Shown here piece by piece: positions 1 to 10,240 of a stretch of 25,112 nucleotides of DNA. This stretch comes from Stentor coeruleus (Eukaryota > Ciliophora > Heterotrichea > Heterotrichida > Stentoridae), in assembly GCA_001970955.1 (NCBI GenBank), contig MPUH01001054.1, positions 1 through 25,112 on the forward strand. Reading direction: 5' to 3'. Every line of letters starts with the position of its first letter. Position 1 is the stretch's first letter. The notes beneath the pieces are model-generated. The model worked only from the letters and a program-made list of their open reading frames with translations. It was not told where the DNA came from and ran no database searches. A program made the position numbers and the translations under genes.

Positions 1-821
1 TGTAATAATAAATTTTGGTATATTATGATGATTTCTTGCAGAGCTGCTTTTTTTTCTTGGTTTTTAAGGGTTTGTTTTTTTATGAGTTTTTTTGGTTAAA
101 GCGTTTTGGTCGCTGAGAGAGTGCTGCCAGACATATTTTTTACCTTTTTTTACCACAACTTCTGAAGCAATAAGGACATTGAGTGCATCATAGACTCTTC
201 TGAGTATGTTTTTTCCTTCTTTATTTCTATCAAGGCCATCATTAATTTCAAGTTCTTTTACAAGCTTATCAGAAACTTCTTTATATGAGAAAAAGCCTTT
301 AGGATATATTATATGTTTAACTTTTAATGTCAAAAGTTTAAGACCTCTGCCATGCTGAGGAGTGCTTTCATCCGTACTGATACTTTATGTAATTTTTTTA
401 ACAGGAGGAGTATCTCAAAGTGAGTTAAGTGAATTATCATCATGTTCAAAATCATATAATCCTAAATCAAATGCTTCAGATAAATCTTGTAGTTTGTTGT
501 CATAAAATGTTTTTAGGAACTCTTCTTTTATCCCTCTAGTGACATCCCATGATTCATTCATGTACTCATAGTAATCATTTTGTATAGTATTATAGTATAG
601 TAATTCTTCAGGATTGTTATAGTTTCAGATAAATTTAGAGATTTATTGAAGGAATCAGTGACTTCGGAATAACCCAAAGATTGATAAATTTCTTTTAGTG
701 CTGAGTCAGAAGGTAAAGTTGATATGTATTTTGATAAAACAGTTATTGTATCTTGACTTGATTCAAGATCATCAATTAGATACTTTATGTGAGGAGGATA
801 CTCGTTTAGATAATTTTCCAT
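1..821 (-). pseudogene. E2F/DP-family transcription factor, broken reading frame, truncated by window edge
   Basis: Positions 333-64 encode a winged-helix DNA-binding domain of the E2F/DP family, with the signature RRVYDALNVL and a GRGLKLLTLKV lead-in that resembles DP more than E2F. From about 63 to 1, in another frame, lies LQEIIIIYQNLL, which resembles the DP dimerisation coil. The likely start is ATG at 819-821 (MENYLNEYPP), giving an acidic N-terminal region down to about 415. Four lesions interrupt the reading: a frame change near 612-625, in-frame TGA at 415-417, in-frame TAA at 385-387, and a frame change between about 64 and 115, near two A7/T7 runs. None coincides with a 15/16-nt GT…AG intron; the stretches lack suitable GT dinucleotides. 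In a functional gene the product would bind E2F-type promoter sites as a heterodimer in the nucleus. This is either a pseudogene or a gene damaged by assembly indels. The N-terminal part could also be a separate gene ending at the TGA. Confidence 0.6.
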
Positions 822-936
822 AGGTTATAATTAAAAACTCTTTATATAATAATTTAACTGAATTTTTTTGTGTGATATTTTAATATAAAGTGGACGATTT
901 TATGGGGATTTAGTTTTGAATTTTATGCTAACCATT

Positions 937-3900
937 TTAATTTTCTGTGCTTGGTACTGAACTCATAGGGAACATATTTTCTTCTTTAGAAACATCTACA
1001 ATAAAATCTCTGAAAACACTGATAAAATGAATCCTTTGCTTTATTACGTCTTGTAATTGACTTATGCTTTTATTTAATACATTTCTTTTACTTATTTTTT
1101 CACACATTATTATTAAAAATGCAAATAATGTCATAAGTCCATTAAAGCTCCCGAAAAGCCCTCCAAGTAAAGAAAAAAAAATTTCCTTGATACTAATTTT
1201 ACTCAACAGCCCATGATCATCTTTTTTCAATACAATTTTTAACCGTAATTCACTAGGCAAAAACAAATCTTTAACATTTCTCTCACTACCTTCTATTGGA
1301 AGCATATATACTTGACTTTGATAACCTGTCAAATATGTTATTTCAAAAAACTTTGATACTTCACATAACGAAGGAGTAAGAAGAAAAGTAAAAACACTTG
1401 GATTAATACCTGCAAAAACATTATTTTTATTAGGGTAGATTTCAGATAAAGATGTTTGATGTGATTTTGTTATATAGGAATTCGAAGTAAAATTTACTAA
1501 AAAACCTGAACTATATGAAAAATCTCCTTTAAAAATAAAATTCATTTGTGAACTTTTATCGATTCTGCATTTTTCACAAGATATTTTTACTAAGCAAGAA
1601 TTGTCATCAAGGAGCATACACTTATTAGATATTTTTTGTCGCTTAAGGTTTTCTATAGAAATAAGTATATTATCAGAACACTTTGTAAAAACTAAAGTTT
1701 CTAAAATTCCAGTTTTATTACTTATAATGCATTGATCTGCATATTTTTTAATTCGGACACTTACTTCAAAGTCAGCTTGAAAGTCTTTAAAAATATTATC
1801 TAATAATACCAAAGGTACTAATGAGTATTCTTTATTCTGGTTTTGCATAAAGTAATAATAAATCATATTGCTTCCGATACAAGCAAAACTTATATAAAAC
1901 AATACAGTAAAAGTTGCCCCTAGCAAATTTTTTTGAAGACGTATTTTTTTTCCAATCTCATGATTGTGGATGCTCTGAAACAAGTCAAGTTTAATTATAA
2001 ACTTTCTGAATCTATCACTTCTAAAATAGTAAATAAAAAGGATAAATGATATACTAAAGCCTATAAAACCCATGAAATATTCCTCTTCCCTACTATATTC
2101 TTCTACCTTAGCAGATGATGCTTCTGACATTAGAATTTCAGACTTTGCTTTTAATAATTCAGGAGCTGTACTTCCTGCATAGCAAACATACCCAATAGGG
2201 CATATTTTACATAAACTACTCCCTTGTTTATCATTATATGATCCTTCAGGACAAGGATAACATTGGAATATTGAAGAGGCTCCTTGTAAAGGGTTGAAAT
2301 ATCCTTTGTTACATGGAATGCATGTATTGTTATATAAATAAGTACCAGGAGGACAGATAACACACTTGAATTCTTTAAGAACAAACCCTGGACTACATTC
2401 AAAAGTGCAATTGTAATTCTCACACATAGAACCTAAATTGAATTTCGCAAATTTCGCCCTAGGCAGGAAATTAAAAACTTTATTTTTATTTATATAATAA
2501 CTTCCTGAAAAGTAGTAAAATGAGCTTCCATGATATGCAAACATAGAATTGCAAGGTATATCAGAAACTACACCTTTAACAATAATCCTGATATTATAAT
2601 AAATAAAATCATCATTCAGAGTCCCAGAGTTTTTCATCCCTGCTGCAATAAAAAGACCATTAGAAAATTTTTGGATAATCACTCCAGATACCAATTGCCC
2701 AATCAAACTTTTATCAAAAATATTACTTACAAGCAAAGTTGGATCTTCTCCAGACCTATATTGAATCTCTCCATTATCCATAAAACAATAAGCATATATC
2801 CTATCAACATAATAATTTGTCTTTATGTATTGTCCTTTTCTTAAATCATAAATCCAAACATCAGTACAAATCCCAAACTCATTAGCTCCACCTCCTATAT
2901 AAATAAGTGGGAAATCTATAATCATACAAGCTCCATATCTTTTACTTGGCTGTTGTTTTGATGCTATATATATTTCAGTCCATTTATTTGTAATAATGTT
3001 GTATATAAATAATTCATTACTATAACCTGATTCAGTTATCCCTCCCCATATTATTATAATATCACCTTTACTTGCATATGCAAATGAATGTCTTGGTGAA
3101 GGACCTTTGTTTGTGTATATAATATGTGACCAAATTTTTAATGATGGGCTAAATGACCATAAATCATTAAGAAATCCAGTATGATCTTGACCAGCAAAAA
3201 GGTAAAGTTTATTACGGACTGAAAATAAAGCTGATTTTGATCTTAAAGAAGGGGATATTTGATTGTTTGATAGTAATTTAGAAGAGGCATTATGGAAAGT
3301 GTCGGTTGAGATTGTTGTAAGTTCGTTGTTTAAGATTTTGTTTGATAGTCCTCCAAAGATATAGATTGAGTTTTTGTAAGAAGTGTGTCCTGAGTTTAAA
3401 GGGTGTTGGAAGGTTTCTAGATAAGAAATGTTGGATGTGTTAGTGTAAAGAGAGAATGCTATGATTTTTGATGAAGGAGTTAGCAATACTATAAAATCAT
3501 CAATTACAAAACTTTCAATAATTGCATCTAAGCTCATTTTTTTAAAAATATGAGAAGTAGTCCTCTGACAGAATAAGCTTTCTATATCACATGAATAAAT
3601 TTGCACATAATCTGTTTCATATTTTTGAAATGCAACATAGATTATTTTGTTTGTTTTAACATCTAAAACTCCATCATAGCATTTTCTAATGTTATTTTTG
3701 GTGTGTTTAAAAATATGATTTTCCAATCATACAATAGTAAATTGAAACTAAATAAATATTACATGTATGCTATGCTTTCCCCAAAAGGAAGGACAATTAA
3801 ATATTCTTTTTCATTATATTCTAAATATCGAGTTTTAGCAATAAGTGAAATTTTTTTTTCAAAATGATTGATTTTATTCCAACTATGCATATGTGTTGAA

Positions 3901-4271
3901 AAACACCAGAGGTCAGAAAATGAGAATTCGTCAGAATTGCCTGAGTAAATACAGAATTCTTGGGTTTTGCTTCTAAAAAAGCTTTGAGAATTGCTTCTTG
4001 GCTCTAAATAATTTTTACCTGGGCAATTAGACTGGGCGTAAATAAGGCTCCAAACTAATTTACTTAAATCAAAAGTCCATAAGTCATCTAAAAAACAACA
4101 CTTACTACGACCCCCAAATAAATACAAGAAGTTTCCTAAACTGTCTACAGCCATAGCTGGATTTGATCTAGGCTCTGGTGATATCCCATGCTCAGCAACA
4201 TCATAGCTAAAAAGAATATTCTCAGTATTCACACAAACTATAGATAAAAGCATAGCAAAAGATAAAGACAT
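937..4271 (-). CDS. Kelch-repeat, GCC2/GCC3 Cys-rich, three-TM membrane protein (copy 1)
   Basis: Translation starts at ATG 4269-4271 with a signal peptide (MSLSFAMLLSIVCVNT). A 15-nt intron (3748-3762) follows residue 170. The rest is open to TAA at 937 if one base is restored in the T4/A4 run at 3719-3722; with that correction the gene has 1106 residues. Approximate layout in corrected numbering: kelch-type propeller repeats at 35-560 (LYLFGG, LYLFAGQ, IIIIWGG and IYIGGG blades); a Cys-rich GCC2/GCC3-like stalk at 612-694 (CPPGTY, CPEGSY, CKICPIGY); TM1 at 727-745; TM2 at 778-804; a roughly 220-residue ectodomain with seven Cys; TM3 at 1026-1052; and a short basic tail. The predicted topology puts the kelch domain outside. 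The TM2-ectodomain-TM3 part recalls trimeric P2X/ENaC-like channels in shape only. The family is common in ciliates but I know no established function; a surface receptor or adhesion role is inferred. A paralogue lies at 21328-24675. Confidence 0.8.
3748..3762 (-). other. 15-nt spliceosomal intron
   Basis: The minus strand reads gtaatatttatttag. It interrupts the kelch gene in phase 2 and contains an in-frame TAA. The paralogue has a 15-nt intron at exactly the same codon position (24143-24157), which supports it strongly. Confidence 0.85.
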
Positions 4272-4715
4272 ATATTATTTATAATTGTCTAGAAAAATTG
4301 ACCTAGTCCATTTCCAATAAACCCATTTCAAACTTAATACTTGGATAAAAACTTAGACTAAAATAATTATAATTCATCAAAATAATCAATAAATTTCATA
4401 CTGACTTGACTGGGTAATTTATATGTGAGTTGAGTTTTTGTTTTTGATAGAGGATAAATTTTATTTATAAAATTATAATCTGTTATTAAAAGACTCAGTA
4501 ATATGTATCTGTGGTTCAGATGGAGTTTTTTATAAATTAGAAGCTTATTATTTGAAGATTTTGTTGAAGACTATTTTTTTTTACCATAGTAATGCTTATT
4601 ATAAGGTTATACCTATTATTAGTATATCTAATTTTTAGATAAAATTATGTTTAGGAAAAAAAACTTGGCTTTTTTTATGAAATGACCCACTGTTTTAGAT
4701 ATTTTAATTATCTTA

Positions 4716-4781
4716 TGAACTATTGAAACTATAAGAAAATACTTTACGATTGAACTATTGAAACTATAAGAAAATACTTTA
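4716..4781. repeat. Tandem direct repeat, 2 copies, 35-nt period
   Basis: A 31-nt unit beginning tgaactattgaaactataa occurs at 4716-4746 and again, identical, at 4751-4781, with the spacer cgat between. It lies in non-coding AT-rich DNA and looks like a simple slippage duplication. Confidence 0.85.
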
Positions 4782-5512
4782 AGACTCAGCTTGATAAAAT
4801 TTTTTGTAAATAAAATGATATATTTTTGACATATAATATACGAAGGGGTAGTTAAAAGCAAATAATTATTGGCATATAAGGCATCTTTGGATGTAGTAAA
4901 GCTCTATTTACTAATTATTTAAAATTTATATATGATGAAATAAAGATTAATCATCTGATTATATATAAATGCATAGTTGAAAAAAGTCATCAACAGTGTA
5001 AAAACAATTTTTTCTATAAATTGAAAGCAAAACAATAAATACATATCATAAAGCTTATAATCTAAATCAAATATCCCATACTAAAGATAGTAAACAACTT
5101 AAAGGTGCAATTTTTATATATAGCGATTTCTTATATTCGATATATCAAAAGCCATTTAAGCACTAAGGGATATCTTAAGATTAATATCTCATCTAGCTAA
5201 AATTCTCATTCACCCCGTAGACATTTGCTTATGATTCATATATTCTATCTTCAATTATTTACTAAAAAACTTAAACACTATAAAATTCAATTTTTAAACT
5301 CTTCATTCATCTATAAAATCGATATTATTACTAAAATATATTTCCTTGCAGCAATATTGTATTTAAATTCTCTTTACTCATAACTAAAAAATTGACAAAA
5401 AGTAAAAATTTCATTAGTATCTTCTCACCTACAAAATACCCTTTTCCATCAAAATCTTTCAACCTATCATCCCAACTTTACAAACTTAGCATAATTTTAC
5501 ACCGAAAAAAAA

Positions 5513-5795
5513 AAAGATAACCCTTTCCATTTTTTCTCAGATCCATTTTCTAGCATTCTTTTTTTTCTTGTTATCACATTCTAAAACATATCCTTCTACT
5601 AAAAACTTCAACTCTTTATAAATTCCTACCTTTATCCATAAAAATATCATTTANAAAGATAACCCTTTCCATTTTTTCTCAGATCCATTTTCTAGCATTC
5701 TTTTTTTTCTTGTTATCATATTCTAAAACATATCCTTCTACTAAAAACTTCAACTCTTTATAAATTCCTACCTTTATCCATAAAAATATCATTTA
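5513..5795. repeat. 141-nt direct duplication flanking a single N (probable contig-join artefact)
   Basis: Positions 5513-5653 and 5655-5795 are the same 141-nt sequence, separated by one N at 5654. The only difference I see is C at 5577 versus T at 5719. A one-base placeholder between two contig ends that carry the same sequence is what an unmerged overlap produces. The single mismatch could be an allelic difference. The real genome probably has one copy, so the distance from the kelch gene to the STAND gene is likely overstated by about 142 nt. A genuine tandem duplication with an unresolved base is less likely. Confidence 0.85.
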
Positions 5796-5957
5796 CAACC
5801 TTCAAATTAAATTAAAAAATCTTCCAAAATACTAATTTCCCAAAATTTCTAACACACATCCTTTCTCAAAAAAATCATATATCCTAACAACTTAAATCTA
5901 TAAATTTCCCCTAACCAAATCAAATCCTCAGCATATAAAAAACAAAAAAATATTAAA

Positions 5958-8900
5958 ATGGTCCAAATCAAAACCCGTGAAGGTTATCTAGCTTCTATAA
6001 TAAACTCCCAAGCTAGTATCTACACAAAATCTGGTATCCTTCTGGCAAAGTCCATTCCAGTCATACAACTCAAAGCCACTTTTAATACATTCCAAGTCCG
6101 GTACATGCAAAATTGTCTTTTCCTAGGCTGGGAAGGTCTAAAAGGAGGAGGTAACTGCAACAGTAGCACAGGTTATAAAACTAATAAGCGTAAAAACCAA
6201 ACAAATGATATAAAAGGACGCATAAGTAAGGGAATCATTGTTTCACCTATAGAATTATTTATGCAAAAAGACGATATTTTAGAAAACACTATAAAAAAAA
6301 ACCTAAGCATTTTCAGAGAAAAACTCATAGTCGGGGAAATCTGTTTTGATGCAATAAAATCAATTGAAGACACTGAAGTAAAATCAACCTGCGATTTTTT
6401 CGGTATTTTTTCCGAAATCATGCAAATACTCCGTCTACCTGAAATGTTCTTCAATAAAAACTGTGTTTTTTTACGCTATAAACTATCTATACTTGCAAGA
6501 TATTATCTAGTTTTAGCCAAAGCTATCAACACCCAACACAATTTCAGTACTTCCATGATAGACTATATAAAAGCTTCAATTCCAGATATCCGAAAACATA
6601 TATCCGAAGACTTTCTCCCAGAATTTAGCCTTTTATTAAACTTGTTTTTAATAGAAAATCTATTAGAAAAATTCAATACTCCAATAAATGAAGCACTTAA
6701 GCTACAGATGGATATACTTCTTTCAAATCATTTAAAAAAAACTTTTAATATAAGTGCGGCTGTTGATTATTTTCAAACATCATTGAAATATAATAGAGAT
6801 TTAGTTAGTGATATGATTTTACTTGAACTTAGTGATTGTCAAGATTGTGCTAGTTTACTTAGGTGTATGATTGATAGAAGTTTAAATTCATCATGGGAAT
6901 GTATTGGATTAATACTTATAAAATTAGCTTCAGGGAATGAAGAAGTTGGATTGTTAGGGGAATATTTGTATTTTAGTAATTTTGATACAAAAGATGTGTG
7001 GAAGATTAGAGGGATTTGTGTGGAGATTTTGATACAAATAAAAGCTATGAATATGGATGCTAGGGTTCAAGGGGTGTTAGAAGAAAAAAGGAAACAGGAA
7101 GATAAGAAACAGATTGGAAAGTTTTTTGAGTTTCAACAGTTTTATGAGTATTCGGTGAATTTGTATTATAGGAGTAGGAAAGAAGAAATCCCCATGGATT
7201 ATTTTTTTAACTTGCCCAAATTACCCCCATCTCAGTGTGATATAAGCCATATACAATTGTTACTTAAGACCCAGCATAAAATGTTTCAGATAAGAGGACC
7301 ATCAGGATCAGGGAAGACAGTCCTAGCGTTGAATTATGCATATTCTAAACTAGACTTTTATCATTTAATATTTTTTATCCCAAGTGGTTCAATACGTATG
7401 GTACACAAAAAATTCATTCAGCTTTCAAGAAGGCTGAAACTTATTATCCAAGATTCACTTGATGATATGGTATCCTCTGTTATCAGGTATTTAGAAAAAC
7501 AACCCCGACCCTTCCTTTTAATTTTCGATAATGTCAGTTCATTTGAATCTATTAAAAACTGTATACCTAAAGCTGGGCATATTATTCTTATATCATCAAA
7601 CGATATCTGCCAATTAAAATATGATGTTTTCCCTCTAGACGATAATATGGCTCGTATTTATTTAGGTGACTATTTCTCTTCAAATTTATGTCAATTACTA
7701 GAAAACAACTACATGGCTATAGGTCTAGCAATAAAATTATTAAAAAATAGACTCACAACTCCAGAAACACTTCTTGAAACTTTACAAACAACAAAAGGCC
7801 AAAGTGGGGTTTTTACTGTACTCTTAAATTCTATATCAAAAAAAATCCCAGGAAGCAAAGAATTCCTTTTCAGTCTAAGTCTTTTAGAAAATTTTATTAT
7901 CCCACGTCGTTTAGCATATGAAATATTTAAAACTTTAAGACAACCTGTTTATAACCTTGACCTTTTAATATGTCAACTTAGTCCTTTTGCTCTTATAGAT
8001 GAAGTAAAAGGTTTCTGTATTGCTTTAAATTCAAGTTTTTATAACTTCCTTGCTGGTTGTGTTGAAAGGGAGATTCATTGTGTTAATATCCTTAAACAAT
8101 CATATTTCGCCCTTTATGCTGAATGTGAATTCCTTGATTCTTATAAAGAGGAAACTAGGGTATCATTATTATTACAAAAATTTGTAGGGTATTTAAATGA
8201 GGATTATTCAGTTGATGCTGGGACTATTTTTTTCCTCAAAGGGAAATATGACTTGAATATTGAACTTAGTCCTTCTTCAGCTATTGAGAGTTTTGAACAT
8301 GCGGTTAAATGCTTTAAAGGTATGGGGAAATATGAAGAACAAACAAAATTCGCCCTTGGATGCAGTTATTTAAAAAACTTCAGAGCTTTAGATTCTATAC
8401 ATATGTTTATTGAAACTATAGAAAGTTCTTTAAATGAACAATATAAATTCATTGCTAATGCTTACCTTGTAAGAGCTTATGATTATATAGGTGACAGTAG
8501 CAAAATCGCTGGGATTATTATCCATACAAATGACATGAATTTTCAACAGCTTGTTTTACCTGAAGCTGTATACTGTACAATCCATGGCATTTGTGGACTT
8601 TCGCTTAATGATCAGGATTTACAAGAATTTCTACTCCCTTATTCAAGTTTTTTATATAGTCGAGCCCCTTCTATATCTTTGATATTAACATTACTTAAAC
8701 TTGCCCATACTTTTGCTATGAAAGAAAAATGGACTAATTGTTTTAATTATGTTAATCTTATAACCCCTTTAGTTCAAACAGAAGGATCGCCTATACCTTC
8801 AACAAAAGATGCTATTTTACAAGTATTAGAAAATCTTGTTGGGAATATTAGAGTAAAGCTTGAATTAATGGTTGGAAGTTCTCATAGGATTGTAGCATTA

Positions 8901-10169
8901 TTACATTTGTTATTATCAAGAATATATGGAGAGTCAAAGAAATCTTCTATTCAAAAGATTCATTTAGAATTATGTTTGAAAATAAGAGTAGAAAATTTTG
9001 GTGATAGTCATATTTTTGTTGGGGATATTTATTATCATATGGGAAAGTTTTATGAAGAAGTAGAAAAAAATGTTCAAAAAGGTTTGGAATATGCGAATAT
9101 GGCTGAGATGGCTGTTTTAAAAGCTGATGGTGGACAGTTTTTGATATATGCAAAGATTGTTGAATTGCTTGGGTTGTTATATATGAGAGATAAAGATATG
9201 ATTAAAGCTCAGGAATATTTAGAAAAAAGCTTAAATCTTAAGAGAAAAATCCTGGCAAAGTCTACTGATAATATAGAAATATCAAGTACAATTGCTAGTC
9301 TAGCAAGACTAGAACATAAAAAAAATAATCAGAGCCAAGCATGCGAACTTTATTCACAAGCTATAGATAATGGGGTTATATCTTTAAAATCGTATAGATG
9401 GGCTAAAAAAGCTTTTAAGTGCTCTGAAATATTGAATAACAAACAAAAATCATTAGAATTTCAATTAATTATCGTTGAACAAGGTAAGATTTTATTTGAA
9501 AATACTAATGAATTATATGATGAATATAATGTTGCATATAAACTTGCTAGTCATTGTGCGGATTACACTGTTGCAAAAAATTTGGCACTTGATAGTTATA
9601 AATTACTTCAGTCTTTAAATAAAGATAAAGGTTTATTAGATGAAGTTAATCATTTAATAATGCTTGCAAATGCTTTTTCAAAAGTTGGTCAGACTATTGA
9701 AGGTGAAGATTATATGAAGTTGGCTTTAGAGATTGCTGAAAAGAATTATGGGAAATATTCAAATGAGCATATTAATGCGCTTTGTGCTTATGGAGTTTTT
9801 TTAAGAAATAGTGAAAGATATAATGATGCGATTAAAAAACTAAGTGAGGCACTTCATTATTTAACTGGGACTAAACAAGGGAAAATTTTTAATGAAATTG
9901 GTATTTGCTATTTGAATCAAGGACAAGATGACTTAGCATTTCTAGAGCTTGAAAAGGCAATGATAATTTTTAAAGAGCACAAAAGTCAGCCGGATATAGG
10001 CAAAATTTATTATTTATATGGAAGATATTATGCAGAGGATAAGTTGTATTCAATAAAATATTTAAAAAAAGCTTTTAAGATATACAAAGAAGTATACGGA
10101 GAAGATCATCGAGAAACAAAAAGTGTTAAGAAAACATTAGATGAAAGGCTTATCTTAACAAATAATTAG
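5958..10169 (+). CDS. STAND-type (NB-ARC/NACHT-like) NTPase with C-terminal TPR repeats
   Basis: A single uninterrupted exon of 1403 residues runs from ATG 5958 to TAG 10167-10169. The N-terminal 430 residues are of unknown type: a beta-rich start, a Gly-rich patch near 63-66, then helical segments. A P-loop NTPase module follows, with Walker A GPSGSGKT at 447-454, a Walker B-like LLIFDNV around 520-526, and a sensor/RNBS-B-like HIILISSND near 541-549. A GLAIKLL segment near 589-595 resembles the GLPL region. These are marks of the NB-ARC/STAND class, which act as ATP-driven switches that oligomerise on sensing a ligand. From about 765 to 1395 the protein is helical and TPR-like, clearest at 1020-1100, 1240-1300 and 1302-1380 (kinesin-light-chain type). 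The TPRs would be the sensor or scaffold. There is no signal peptide or TM, so it is probably cytosolic. The ligand and the role of the N-terminal effector region cannot be read from the sequence; a plain signalling scaffold is possible. Confidence 0.85.
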   Translation: MVQIKTREGYLASIINSQASIYTKSGILLAKSIPVIQLKATFNTFQVRYMQNCLFLGWEGLKGGGNCNSSTGYKTNKRKNQTNDIKGRISKGIIVSPIELFMQKDDILENTIKKNLSIFREKLIVGEICFDAIKSIEDTEVKSTCDFFGIFSEIMQILRLPEMFFNKNCVFLRYKLSILARYYLVLAKAINTQHNFSTSMIDYIKASIPDIRKHISEDFLPEFSLLLNLFLIENLLEKFNTPINEALKLQMDILLSNHLKKTFNISAAVDYFQTSLKYNRDLVSDMILLELSDCQDCASLLRCMIDRSLNSSWECIGLILIKLASGNEEVGLLGEYLYFSNFDTKDVWKIRGICVEILIQIKAMNMDARVQGVLEEKRKQEDKKQIGKFFEFQQFYEYSVNLYYRSRKEEIPMDYFFNLPKLPPSQCDISHIQLLLKTQHKMFQIRGPSGSGKTVLALNYAYSKLDFYHLIFFIPSGSIRMVHKKFIQLSRRLKLIIQDSLDDMVSSVIRYLEKQPRPFLLIFDNVSSFESIKNCIPKAGHIILISSNDICQLKYDVFPLDDNMARIYLGDYFSSNLCQLLENNYMAIGLAIKLLKNRLTTPETLLETLQTTKGQSGVFTVLLNSISKKIPGSKEFLFSLSLLENFIIPRRLAYEIFKTLRQPVYNLDLLICQLSPFALIDEVKGFCIALNSSFYNFLAGCVEREIHCVNILKQSYFALYAECEFLDSYKEETRVSLLLQKFVGYLNEDYSVDAGTIFFLKGKYDLNIELSPSSAIESFEHAVKCFKGMGKYEEQTKFALGCSYLKNFRALDSIHMFIETIESSLNEQYKFIANAYLVRAYDYIGDSSKIAGIIIHTNDMNFQQLVLPEAVYCTIHGICGLSLNDQDLQEFLLPYSSFLYSRAPSISLILTLLKLAHTFAMKEKWTNCFNYVNLITPLVQTEGSPIPSTKDAILQVLENLVGNIRVKLELMVGSSHRIVALLHLLLSRIYGESKKSSIQKIHLELCLKIRVENFGDSHIFVGDIYYHMGKFYEEVEKNVQKGLEYANMAEMAVLKADGGQFLIYAKIVELLGLLYMRDKDMIKAQEYLEKSLNLKRKILAKSTDNIEISSTIASLARLEHKKNNQSQACELYSQAIDNGVISLKSYRWAKKAFKCSEILNNKQKSLEFQLIIVEQGKILFENTNELYDEYNVAYKLASHCADYTVAKNLALDSYKLLQSLNKDKGLLDEVNHLIMLANAFSKVGQTIEGEDYMKLALEIAEKNYGKYSNEHINALCAYGVFLRNSERYNDAIKKLSEALHYLTGTKQGKIFNEIGICYLNQGQDDLAFLELEKAMIIFKEHKSQPDIGKIYYLYGRYYAEDKLYSIKYLKKAFKIYKEVYGEDHRETKSVKKTLDERLILTNN

Positions 10170-10240
10170 CATAAAAGGCATTAATTTCTAAATTCTCATT
10201 CTTTTATAAATAAAATCACTCATAATGAGAATAATAACAA

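Larger units (their letters stand above)
4272..5957. other. Long AT-rich intergenic region with an assembly gap
   Basis: This stretch separates the divergent kelch gene (-) and STAND NTPase gene (+). No convincing coding region is visible: the only longer open stretch (4628-4861, minus) is low-complexity hydrophobic and includes a short tandem repeat. The right part, from about 5200 to 5957, is notably poor in G on the plus strand. It holds the N at 5654 with its duplicated flanks. Promoters for both neighbours presumably lie at its ends, but no motif stands out. Confidence 0.6.

Noticed and set aside
391..406. Plus-strand 16-mer of the GT…AG form (gtaatttttttaacag)
   Set aside because: The coding evidence here is on the minus strand; a chance match in AT-rich DNA.
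2151..2423. Minus-strand ORF rich in Leu/Val inside the kelch gene
   Set aside because: It is a frame-shadow of the Cys-rich stalk of copy 1; the same shadow occurs in copy 2 at 22524-22808.
2530..2844. Plus-strand ORF opposite the kelch gene
   Set aside because: Antisense shadow with low-complexity translation and no recognisable domain.
4628..4861. 77-codon minus-strand ORF
   Set aside because: Hydrophobic low-complexity translation that runs through a 35-nt tandem duplication; typical of AT-rich non-coding DNA.
4272..5957. Possible tRNA, CRISPR array or mobile element in the longest gene-free stretch
   Set aside because: No tRNA arm motifs, no regularly spaced repeats, no transposase remnant and no terminal inverted repeats were seen; the only repeats are the 35-nt slippage pair and the gap duplication.
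8947..9153. 68-codon antisense ORF within the STAND gene
   Set aside because: Lies fully opposite well-supported TPR coding sequence.
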